A stretch of DNA of 18,107 bases from Methanosarcinales archaeon (GTDB lineage Archaea > Halobacteriota > Methanosarcinia > Methanosarcinales > EX4572-44). The notes under the pieces were generated by a model. That model searched no databases. It saw only the letters and a list, made by a program, of their open reading frames with translations, and was not told the DNA's origin. The stretch lies in contig RXIJ01000046.1 in assembly GCA_004212095.1 (NCBI GenBank), forward strand, positions 1-18,107, in the 5' to 3' direction. This document shows, piece by piece, positions 1 through 6,315 of the stretch. The position numbers were made by a program, and so were the translations under genes. Numbering within the stretch: the first letter of the stretch is position 1; each line of letters begins with the position of its first letter.

Positions 1-126
1 CTTCAATGGTGTTTATTGATATTATTTTGTATTATCGAAATAAACAGTTATCAACTGAGTGATTTCGCTCTTTCTGGTGTGGACAATTAATTATTTAATG
101 AGCCACGACATAATTTAGTACGGTGA
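1..126. other. AT-rich region upstream of ribL
   Basis: No gene was recognised here; a gene ending left of the window cannot be excluded. The stretch is AT-rich. A small perfect hairpin (arms CAGTT and AACTG around ATC) lies at 45-57. AATTAATTATTTAATG at about 86-101 is a possible TATA region for ribL, since a start site about 25 bases downstream would fall just before the ribL start. The promoter reading is weak. Confidence 0.3.
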
Positions 127-540
127 ATGGTTTTGATACGTGTACTTGCCACAGGGACTTTTGATATTTTACATCCGGGACACATAACATACCTTCGTGA
201 ATCCAGGAAACTTGGTGATGAACTGTATGTTATCGTAGCACGTGAAAGTATGATTTTACATAAACCGAAACCATTTCTTCCGGAAGAACAGCGCTTGAAG
301 GTGGTAAAAGCACTGAAAGTTGTTGATTATGCAGTGCTTGGGGATGCAATTGATATGTTAAAACCATTAGAAGAAATACAACCAGCCATTATAACACTTG
401 GCTATAATCAGCATTTTAAGGAAGAAGAACTATCAGAAAAGTTGAAAAAAAGAGGAATTCATGCTAAAATAGTACGGATTAAAAACTTTGAAGAATGCGG
501 GTTGTGCAGCACAAGGGCAATAGTACAACACATACGATGA
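127..540 (+). CDS. ribL: Archaeal FAD synthase (FMN adenylyltransferase, RibL type)
   Basis: RibL transfers AMP from ATP to FMN to make FAD in the cytoplasm of archaea. The 137-residue length fits this single-domain nucleotidyltransferase family. The N-terminus reads ATGTFDILHPGHITYL, holding the HxGH nucleotide-binding motif (H16-P-G-H19), and a late segment ECGLCSTRAI carries two cysteines (C124, C127) plus the STR signature of cytidylyltransferase-like enzymes. Archaeal RibL proteins are known to have conserved C-terminal cysteines. The start is uncertain: GGTGA at 122-126 directly abuts the ATG at 127, too close for a normal Shine-Dalgarno, while the TTG at 133 would have ideal spacing, so translation may begin two codons later. 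The gene converges on purQ with a 38-base gap. A glycerol-3-phosphate cytidylyltransferase-like activity is the main alternative, but the archaeal context favours RibL. Confidence 0.85.
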   Translation: MVLIRVLATGTFDILHPGHITYLRESRKLGDELYVIVARESMILHKPKPFLPEEQRLKVVKALKVVDYAVLGDAIDMLKPLEEIQPAIITLGYNQHFKEEELSEKLKKRGIHAKIVRIKNFEECGLCSTRAIVQHIR

Positions 541-578
541 TTGTGGATGCAATCTTATGGCCACTTTTATGAAATCCT

Positions 579-1277
579 CTATTCTGCCTGTGCTTGTACG
601 TGTTCAACCATACTTTTGAATATTTTAATCCCATCACTGCTTCCGAGTATTTGTTCCGAAGCACGTTCCGGATGCGGCATCAGTCCAAGGACATTTTTGT
701 TCTGGTTTAGTATGCCTGCAATATTCTCTTTTGAACCATTTGGGTTAGCGGTGTCTGTGGTTTTGCCCTTCTGGTCTACATATCGTAGTGCTGCCTGTAA
801 ATTGTATTCAAGCCTGGTTAAGGTGCTCTCGTCTGCGTAGTAGCTTCCCTGGATGTGTGCAATAGGAATCTTGATTAGTTCGCCTTCTTTGAATTTACTG
901 GTGAAGGGTGTGTTGTTGTTTTCTATTCTTAGCTGTGTCTGGGTGCAGATGAATTTAGGGTATCTGTTTAGCATGAGTGCGCCCCCAAGGAGTTTTGATT
1001 CAGTCAGTACCTGAAAGCCGTTACAGATGCCAAGTACCAGTTTTCCTTGAGCTGCCATCTGTTTCACCTCTTGCATAATGGGTGTACGTGCTGCAATGGC
1101 ACCCGCCCGCAGATAATCGCCATAGGAGAAGCCTCCGGGTATTATAACACCATCATAGTTTACCAGTCTTTCTTTGTACCAGATAAGGTCTGCCTGTACT
1201 CCAACAACGTTATTTAGTACGTAGTGTACGTCGTAATCACAGTTGCTGCCCCCAAATTGTATAATTGCAAACTTCAT
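579..1277 (-). CDS. purQ: Phosphoribosylformylglycinamidine synthase subunit PurQ (glutaminase)
   Basis: PurQ is the glutamine amidotransferase subunit of FGAM synthase. It releases ammonia from glutamine and passes it to PurL, with PurS as the bridging subunit, in step 4 of purine synthesis. The 232-residue protein starts MKFAIIQFGGSNCD, typical of PurQ, contains the oxyanion/class I amidotransferase segment IIPGGFSYGDYLRAGAI, the nucleophile Cys85 in GICNGFQVL, and the catalytic His202/Glu204 in MPHPERA. It lies 4 bases downstream of purS on the same strand, so the two are almost certainly co-transcribed. GGTGTGA within the end of purS is a plausible ribosome-binding site. The purL subunit is not in the window. 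Nothing looks broken. Confidence 0.96.
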   Translation of the reverse strand: MKFAIIQFGGSNCDYDVHYVLNNVVGVQADLIWYKERLVNYDGVIIPGGFSYGDYLRAGAIAARTPIMQEVKQMAAQGKLVLGICNGFQVLTESKLLGGALMLNRYPKFICTQTQLRIENNNTPFTSKFKEGELIKIPIAHIQGSYYADESTLTRLEYNLQAALRYVDQKGKTTDTANPNGSKENIAGILNQNKNVLGLMPHPERASEQILGSSDGIKIFKSMVEHVQAQAE

Positions 1278-1281
1278 GGGT

Positions 1282-1530
1282 TCACACCACTGTTACTGCG
1301 ATCGTGTAGTCATGGATTACCGGGTTTGCAAGCAGCCGTTCACACATCTGTTTTGCAGTATTTTCTGCATCGTTTTCTGTTTCCGCATCAATTGTTACCT
1401 GTATTTTTTTTGCAAGTTTAAGTTTTCTGGTTTTAAATCCGATGCGTTCGAGGGATTGTTTTATCGCGGCTGCCTCCGGATCAAGCATACCTCCTTTTAG
1501 TTGTATATTTATGTCAAGTGAGTATTGCAT
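1282..1530 (-). CDS. purS: Phosphoribosylformylglycinamidine synthase subunit PurS
   Basis: PurS is the small bridging subunit of the three-part FGAM synthase (PurS, PurQ, PurL) found in archaea and Gram-positive bacteria. The product is 82 residues, the usual PurS length. It shows the family pattern of an N-terminal strand (YSLDINIQLKGGMLDPEA), then IKQSLERIGF and a C-terminal NPVIHDYTIAV strand. The DPEA and NPVIHDY segments are the most diagnostic. It is the first gene of a purS-purQ pair. The sequence just before the ATG (TTGTGAAATAACT on the coding strand) gives only a weak ribosome-binding site. The 250 bases upstream hold no intact gene, so its promoter should lie between about 1531 and 1620. 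Confidence 0.93.
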   Translation of the reverse strand: MQYSLDINIQLKGGMLDPEAAAIKQSLERIGFKTRKLKLAKKIQVTIDAETENDAENTAKQMCERLLANPVIHDYTIAVTVV

Positions 1531-1787
1531 AGTTATTTCACAAACGACTTCTTGTTAGATAAAAGCTTGGAACTATTATTAATTTGGGATGCAAAATTTT
1601 ATCGACCCACGATGGCGAGTTCTTCTTTATTCCTATGAAAAACTTGGATCGCTCATAAAACGTAGGGGCTATGTTCAAATTTGACATGTTTTGGCTATAG
1701 TATTTCCATTCTCTTCATACATTTCCCTGTTCACAATCGTTCTCAATTACTCATCTCTTGAATTTTAGGATCTCATCAAGTGTCACT

Positions 1788-2068
1788 TCATGCATGAGGC
1801 AACGACTCATGAGGGTTTGAATATCGATGATCCGACTCTATGATTAAGTTTAACTGGGTTACAAACCGTTTACCACACTTTTTGCAGAGATATCTCCTCA
1901 CAGAGCTTTTACAATCTCCAAACTCACCCAGTATCAGATTTCGCTCCCATAACTCCTGCCGAATCACATAATAAGATCCACAATATGGACAAATCGGATT
2001 AACAAGTTCAAAATAATTATCTGCTAGAGAACCAATCCCTTATTCACATGATACGGTTTATTATCCAT
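1788..2068 (-). pseudogene. Remnant of a zinc-ribbon transposase (N-terminal part)
   Basis: On the minus strand an ATG at 2068 begins MDNKPYHVNKGLVL and meets a TAG. A shift into the next frame gives an 83-codon stretch (2039 down to a TGA at 1788) that contains a clear zinc ribbon: CPYCGSYY followed about 30 residues later by CKKCGKRFVTQ. Such a C-x2-C...C-x2-C ribbon ending in KCGKRF is typical of the N-terminus of many archaeal insertion-sequence transposases. The catalytic DDE domain is not found downstream; the remaining 250 bases are full of stops. One frameshift plus a truncation indicates a dead element. The IS family cannot be named from this part. Inverted repeats were not recognised. 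Confidence 0.6.
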
Positions 2069-2253
2069 CGAAAATCACTCTGCTATGATCTTTTCCTGTT
2101 CCTAAGTACCGTTAGAAAAATCATACAAGAGAAGCTGAATTTGCGAGATGTTTGTTTTCAAAGTAGATAACATTGTAACATTCATTGTACTTACTTTATT
2201 TTCCTTATACATAGATTTTTCGATTCATTTTTCGATAAAAACGTGAATTGTAG

Positions 2254-2715
2254 GACAAAATCAGATTTAAAAAGAAGATACGGGTGTTCCAACATGGATC
2301 TTTCTATAATGAGCACCAACACCTGTAGAGTTTACGACCCCTTGAAGGCAAGGTTAAAGAGAGGGCTATGAATATGTTGAATGATCGAATCGTGATAGTG
2401 GTAGGATACCATGATTTAGGTGAGTTTGATGTTATCCCAGTGCTATTTGATGAAGCCCATCCTCGAAAAATTATATGGCTTATAAATAATGAGATTGAAC
2501 CTATTATTGAAAATAAGATAGAGGTCAGACAATATATACACGTTAAAGCAGATGTGGACGAATTTTTTTAAAAACGTCTATGAGAAGGCAAAAAAAGGGA
2601 GAAATCACAATTAGAACTTGATGAATGGTGGATTACTGATTATTCAAGTCTATCACCGGAATTCATAAAATATCGCAAAAACAATCCGAACGGCTACGAA
2701 ACTTGTAGGGTCTAA
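2254..2715 (+). pseudogene. Decayed gene resembling the C-terminal part of SIR2-like proteins
   Basis: The longest clean piece is 67 codons (2368-2571) beginning MNMLNDRIVIVVGYHDLGEF and continuing DVIPVLFDEAHPRKIIWLI. A GY..-DEFDV-P-LFDEA-P-K-IIW pattern is familiar from SIR2-family proteins of archaea and bacteria, where a GYSGSDEFD segment follows the fold core. The same frame continues upstream through one TAG (2326-2328) to FQHGSFYNEH, which could correspond to the HG motif of that fold. Downstream, the frame is lost at a run of seven T (about 2563-2569) and regained at a run of seven A (2590-2596), after which LELDEWWITDYSSLSPEF runs in the original frame to a stop at 2715. The gene is therefore broken by one nonsense codon and two homopolymer shifts. 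The family call is tentative. If right, this may be a dead relative of NAD-dependent SIR2-like effectors, but function cannot be claimed. Confidence 0.45.
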
Positions 2716-2727
2716 CGAAAATTTAAT

Positions 2728-2847
2728 TCATGCCGGGATAGACCCCCTAAGTTGCAGCCTGGAAAACACCTCTGCAGTCTCCCTGTTCATATCCTCAATC
2801 GCAAACTCTGCATTCGCTCCCCTGCCATAAACCAATCGAGTATTCAT
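2728..2847 (-). CDS. Possible 39-residue small ORF, unknown
   Basis: An ATG at 2847 opens 39 codons to a TGA at 2728. The peptide starts MNTRLVYGRGANAEFAIEDM and has a codon composition rich in GNN triplets, which hints at former coding sequence. No family is recognised, there is no good ribosome-binding site, and it overlaps the larC promoter region. It could be the remnant of a larger gene or a chance ORF. Confidence 0.18.
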   Translation of the reverse strand: MNTRLVYGRGANAEFAIEDMNRETAEVFSRLQLRGSIPA

Positions 2848-2850
2848 AAA

Positions 2851-2858
2851 AAATATAT
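2851..2858 (+). promoter_or_regulatory. TATA-box candidate for larC
   Basis: AAATATAT lies about 30 bases before the larC ATG and is preceded by the A-rich stretch ATTCATAAAA that could include a BRE. An archaeal start site about 25 bases downstream would fall around 2880, giving a nearly leaderless message. That agrees with the lack of a Shine-Dalgarno before larC. Confidence 0.45.
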
Positions 2859-2884
2859 GCTTCGAGTGAGTCTTAGTTGCATTA

Positions 2885-4081
2885 ATGGATGTATTAATAT
2901 TTGATCCTTACTCTGGTGCAAGCGGGGATATGATTGTTAGCGCTTTAGTAGACCTTGGTGCAGACCCTGAAGTTGTGGTTGGTGTGATGGAATCTGCTGC
3001 CAGTGTTGAAATAGATGTATCCACAGTGAAAAAATCAGGAATTAGTGCAGTTAGGACAACAGTCACTCAACAACACCAGAAACACCGCACATACGCAGAA
3101 GTAAAACAACACATCAATGAGTTGAGCATCACACCAGGAATAAAAGCTGACGTTCTCAGTGTATATGAAATACTTGCAAAGGCAGAATCCACAGTGCACG
3201 GACATCCAGGAGAGGCTCATTTTCATGAGGTTGGGTGTGACGATGCCATAGCAGATATCGTAGGAGCATGTACAGCAATAGATATTCTTAAGCCAAAGTA
3301 CATATACTGCAATCCAATATCAACAGGTACTGGCTTTGTTAGCATAAATCATGGTACTTACCCACTACCATCACCAGCCACACTTGAGATACTTAAAAAT
3401 ACACAACTAACAATCCGGCAAACATCTATTCAAGGAGAATTGCTAACCCCAACGGGAGCTGCCCTGCTTTCTCATTTCACAAATGAGCATGGTCCGCTGC
3501 CACCAGTAACAATACGCAGGATTGGGTATGGTTCCGGAAAACATGAATATGAGCATCCAAACCTTCTTCGAGCAATTATTGCTGAAGTGGAAGACAATCT
3601 CACGCCTGATGCTATTGAAGTTATTGAAACAAATATCGATGATGTTACAGGAGAGGTATTGGGAAACCTCATAGATAAGCTGCTTGAAGAGGGTGCAAAG
3701 GATGTTTGCATTATACCTACCACCACTAAAAAAAACAGATGTGGACACATCGTACAGGTAATTGCAAAACCATCAAATTCCCCACACCTTGCAAAAACAA
3801 TCATAGAAGAGACAGGCAGTCTTGGCGTACGAATCACACCGGCAAAACACCGGCTTACTGCCAGACGAACGATAAAAAAAATACAAATACTAATAAACAA
3901 CAAGCAATATACAGCGGGTGTGAAGATTGCAACAGACCTGCATAAGCGCATCCTCGATGTATCAGCAGAGTTTGATGACTGTAAGAAAATAGCAAAAACA
4001 ACTGGCATTCCCGTAAAGCACATACTGCGAAGGGTGGAAGAAGAAGGCTGGAAACAACACAACAGGACAAAAACGCCATAG
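2885..4081 (+). CDS. larC: Nickel-pincer cofactor biosynthesis protein LarC
   Basis: LarC inserts nickel into the pyridinium-bisthiocarboxylate mononucleotide to complete the nickel-pincer cofactor, hydrolysing CTP; homologues are widespread in archaea, often with no LarA lactate racemase beside them. The 398-residue protein has the family N-terminus DPYSGASGDMIVSALVDLG, the histidine-rich stretch HGHPGEAHFHEVGCDD near residues 105-122, the STGTGFV...HGTYPLPSPAT segment, the LLTPTGAALL segment, and the C-terminal ETNIDDVTGE and KKNRCGH motifs. In Lactobacillus plantarum larC needs a programmed frameshift; here both halves are in one continuous frame. No larA, larB or larE is present nearby. 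The gene is followed by 125 bases before the tRNA gene and is probably its own transcription unit. Confidence 0.93.
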   Translation: MDVLIFDPYSGASGDMIVSALVDLGADPEVVVGVMESAASVEIDVSTVKKSGISAVRTTVTQQHQKHRTYAEVKQHINELSITPGIKADVLSVYEILAKAESTVHGHPGEAHFHEVGCDDAIADIVGACTAIDILKPKYIYCNPISTGTGFVSINHGTYPLPSPATLEILKNTQLTIRQTSIQGELLTPTGAALLSHFTNEHGPLPPVTIRRIGYGSGKHEYEHPNLLRAIIAEVEDNLTPDAIEVIETNIDDVTGEVLGNLIDKLLEEGAKDVCIIPTTTKKNRCGHIVQVIAKPSNSPHLAKTIIEETGSLGVRITPAKHRLTARRTIKKIQILINNKQYTAGVKIATDLHKRILDVSAEFDDCKKIAKTTGIPVKHILRRVEEEGWKQHNRTKTP

Positions 4082-4206
4082 TGTAGAGAAAGTTTTAAAT
4101 TAGATCAGGATGTTGGGAGATGGACGCATCTTCAGTGATCTATTCAATATCTTGTATGAACACCTAATGATGAGTTGCATATTTGTGCACATGCCCTTTT
4201 ATATAT

Positions 4207-4280
4207 GGGCTCGTAGCTCAGTTTGGCAGAGCACCTGGCTTTTAACCAGATGGTCGTGGGTTCAATTCCCATCGAGCCCG
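4207..4280 (+). tRNA. tRNA-Lys (anticodon TTT)
   Basis: A complete 74-base cloverleaf can be folded by eye: acceptor arm GGGCTCG with CGAGCCC, D arm GCTC/GAGC with loop AGTTTGGCA, anticodon loop CTTTTAA (anticodon TTT), T arm GTGGG/CCCAT with loop TTCAATT, and discriminator G73. CCA is not encoded. The top pair of the anticodon stem (C27 with A43) is a mismatch, and G49-T65 in the T arm is a wobble. There is no intron. GCATATTTG at about 4176-4184 is a possible box A. The gene ends 29 bases before rpoH and may share its transcript. Confidence 0.96.
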
Positions 4281-4309
4281 TTTCTGCTATAGGAGGAAAC
4301 CTAAGTAAG

Positions 4310-4543
4310 ATGAAAGAATTTAGTTTGTTAAACCATGATATGATCTCCAATCATGAAATATTGAGTGATGAAGAGCTTGCAATGGTTCTGGAAAAATACA
4401 ACATTAAAAAAGAGCAACTTCCAAAAATTAAAACTGTCGATCCTGTTGTAAAAGAAATAAAAGCGAGTTCTGGGAATGTGATTAAAGTAACCAGAAAAAG
4501 TGCAACAGCAGGTGAAGCAACCATATATAGACTGGTTATCTAA
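4310..4543 (+). CDS. rpoH: DNA-directed RNA polymerase subunit H
   Basis: RpoH (homologue of the C-terminal domain of eukaryotic Rpb5) is a small subunit of archaeal RNA polymerase at the downstream DNA jaw. The 77-residue product fits the family in length and reads LLNHDMISNHEILSDEE, then YNIKKEQLPKI, DPVVKEI, and ends KSATAGEATIYRLVI; the NHEILS, QLPKI and the TAGE-YR ending are diagnostic. An in-frame extension upstream would start inside the tRNA, so the ATG at 4310 is chosen. AGGAGGA at 4291-4297 is a strong but rather distant (12 bases) ribosome-binding site. It is the first protein gene of the rpoH-B''-B'-A'-A''-rpl30e-nusA operon, as in other euryarchaea. Confidence 0.95.
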   Translation: MKEFSLLNHDMISNHEILSDEELAMVLEKYNIKKEQLPKIKTVDPVVKEIKASSGNVIKVTRKSATAGEATIYRLVI

Positions 4544-4575
4544 TGAAAAATAAGAAAAGTCGAGGTTATTAATAT

Positions 4576-6150
4576 ATGCTGGATCGCCGAATTTTATCAA
4601 AAGCATATTTCACCCATGAGAAAATAGTGCAGCACCATGCAAATTCGTTTAATGAATTTCTTGGTCGCGGGCTTCAAAAGATTATCGATGAACAGCAGGT
4701 TATAGAGACCGATGTAGAAGGTGTACACATAAAACTTGGACAAATTAGTGTCGGAGAGCCTGTGGTTAAAGAAGCCGATGGTGCAGTCGACAAGCTGTAT
4801 CCAACAGACGCACGTCTGCGAAACATCACTTATGCAGCACCGATGAAGCTTGAGATGAGCATCGTTAATAATGAAGAAGAATATGGGACAAAGGAAGCAG
4901 ATATTGGATTTTTGCCAGTAATGCTTCACTCGAAAGCATGCAACCTGCATGACATGTCTGAAGAGGAAATGATCAAACTGGGGGAAGACCCACACGATCC
5001 CGGTGGTTATTTTATAATAAATGGCACAGAGCGAGTGATAACCACTCTCGAAGACCTTGCGTCCAACAGGATCATAGTAGAATTTGAATTACGGTACGGG
5101 GAAAGAATCGAAGTTGCAAAGGTATTTTCCCAGCGAAGAGGCTATCGTGCCCTTGTAATTGTTGAACGGAACAAAAAGGATATACTTGAAGTATCCTTTC
5201 CCTCTATTTCAGGCAGAATTAATTTTACAACGATGATGCGAGCTCTTGGAGTTGAGACTGACGAGGATATTGCAACTGCAGTATCTAATAATCCTGAAAT
5301 TATGAAATTCATGCTTGAAAACCTCGAAGAAGCAGAGGTTGAAACCTGTGAGGAGGCCCTTGAAAAGATCGGTAACAGGATTGCAGCAGGTCAACTAAAA
5401 GAGTATCAGGTAAAAAGAGCAAACTACATCATTGATCGATACTTATTACCTCATCTTGGGAATGAAGAAGAACACCGTCTATTTAAAGCACAGTTCCTTG
5501 GCAGAATGGCAGAAACATGCTTTGAATTGGCACTTCACCGCCGCAATGAAGTGGATAAGGATCACTATGCCAATAAACGTCTGAAGCTTGCTGGTGATTT
5601 GATGGAGGACCTGTTTCGTGTTTCGTTTAACCGTTTAACACGGGATATTAAATACCAGCTTGAGAGAGCTAGTATGAGAAATAGGGAACTTAATGTCTCA
5701 ACAGTGGTACGTTCAGACGTGTTAACAGAAAGACTTAATTATTCTCTTGCAACAGGAAACTGGGTAGGAGGTCGTACCGGTGTTTCACAACTGCTCGATC
5801 GCACAGATTTCATAGCCACACTTTCACACCTTAGAAGAGTGGTATCACCATTGTCCCGCTCACAACCGCACTTTGAAGCACGTGACCTGCATCCCACGCA
5901 ATGGGGACGGATATGTCCTTCAGAAACACCAGAGGGCCCAAACTGTGGCTTGGTTAAAAATTTTGCGCAGATGGTTGAGATATCAACTGGCCTGGATAAT
6001 AGGGATGCAATTAAAGACTTATTATTCAGCACTCTTGATGTACAACCTCTTGCACCTTTCTTGATCGAACCTAAAGAAAACCCAGTATCTTATGCACCTG
6101 AACTCGAAGCACAGGAGGAAGAAATAGGCCAGGGAGTTGAACTGCTGTGA
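4576..6150 (+). CDS. rpoB2: DNA-directed RNA polymerase subunit B'' (N-terminal half of B)
   Basis: This is the N-terminal half of the second-largest polymerase subunit, split from B' as in many methanogens and Archaeoglobus. The 524-residue length is normal. Visible family motifs are YPTDARLRNITYAAPM (about residues 75-90), DPHDPGGYFIINGTERVI (about 137-154), the fork region LSRSQPHFEARDLHPTQWGR and SETPEGPNCGLVKN (about 448-462), the last being among the most conserved polymerase segments. GAGGT at 4562-4566 is a well-placed ribosome-binding site 9 bases before the ATG. The C-terminus (ELEAQEEEIGQGVELL) is acidic and ends at the usual split point. The protein is intact. What follows is an unusually long, hairpin-filled spacer before B'. 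Confidence 0.97.
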   Translation: MLDRRILSKAYFTHEKIVQHHANSFNEFLGRGLQKIIDEQQVIETDVEGVHIKLGQISVGEPVVKEADGAVDKLYPTDARLRNITYAAPMKLEMSIVNNEEEYGTKEADIGFLPVMLHSKACNLHDMSEEEMIKLGEDPHDPGGYFIINGTERVITTLEDLASNRIIVEFELRYGERIEVAKVFSQRRGYRALVIVERNKKDILEVSFPSISGRINFTTMMRALGVETDEDIATAVSNNPEIMKFMLENLEEAEVETCEEALEKIGNRIAAGQLKEYQVKRANYIIDRYLLPHLGNEEEHRLFKAQFLGRMAETCFELALHRRNEVDKDHYANKRLKLAGDLMEDLFRVSFNRLTRDIKYQLERASMRNRELNVSTVVRSDVLTERLNYSLATGNWVGGRTGVSQLLDRTDFIATLSHLRRVVSPLSRSQPHFEARDLHPTQWGRICPSETPEGPNCGLVKNFAQMVEISTGLDNRDAIKDLLFSTLDVQPLAPFLIEPKENPVSYAPELEAQEEEIGQGVELL

Positions 6151-6151
6151 A

Positions 6152-6300
6152 CTCGATTGCTTGCGAAACCAGATTACTTGCGCAACTCGACTACTTCGTA
6201 CTCGAGAGCCTTTTGTCCTCTGCACAACGAAGTTGTGTAGTGCCTGCGCAATCGAGAATTAAAGGTTATTATTGTAACTCTGCACAACCAAGTTGTGCAG
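6152..6300. repeat. Hairpin cluster in the rpoB''/rpoB' spacer
   Basis: Three hairpins of the same design (two 9-base arms around a 3-base loop) lie in a row. At 6186-6206 the arms are CTCGACTAC and GTACTCGAG around TTC (one mismatch). At 6220-6240 they are CTGCACAAC and GTTGTGTAG around GAA (one G-T). At 6280-6300 they are CTGCACAAC and GTTGTGCAG around CAA (perfect). The last two sit in near-identical 24-base contexts 60 bases apart. An outer inverted repeat, CTCGATTGC at 6152-6160 and GCAATCGAG at 6248-6256, encloses the first two. The third hairpin ends 15 bases before the rpoB' start. The spacer is 165 bases, against tens of bases elsewhere in this operon. Possible roles are an RNA attenuator or processing site, a protein-binding site, or a small palindromic mobile repeat; the sequence does not decide. 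Confidence 0.8.
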
Positions 6301-6315
6301 TGGAGCCAAATTAAT

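Larger units (their letters stand above)
1531..2884. other. Gene-poor region with decayed accessory genes
   Basis: This 1.35-kb stretch between purS and larC has no intact gene. Parts at 1788-2068 (transposase remnant, minus strand) and 2254-2715 (SIR2-like remnant, plus strand) are described separately. In 1531-1787 I see only AT-rich sequence that should hold the purS promoter and perhaps more transposase debris. In 2069-2253 I see nothing beyond AT-rich sequence. The region reads as a small graveyard of mobile or accessory DNA between housekeeping genes. Confidence 0.6.

Noticed and set aside
541..840. 99-codon ORF on the plus strand after ribL
   Set aside because: It lies antisense to purQ, which is an unambiguous gene, and its product has no family features.
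3472..4062. 196-codon ORF antisense to larC
   Set aside because: Shadow of larC; cysteine- and serine-rich translation without motifs.
4118..4131. Small stem AGATG/CATCT between larC and the tRNA as a terminator
   Set aside because: Only five base pairs and no T-run follows.
4223..4309. N-terminal extension of rpoH into the tRNA gene
   Set aside because: An upstream start would lie inside the tRNA; homologues begin close to the ATG at 4310.
6295..6315. Earlier GTG start for rpoB'
   Set aside because: It falls inside the hairpin at 6280-6300, and the GGAG at 6302-6305 is spaced for the ATG at 6316.
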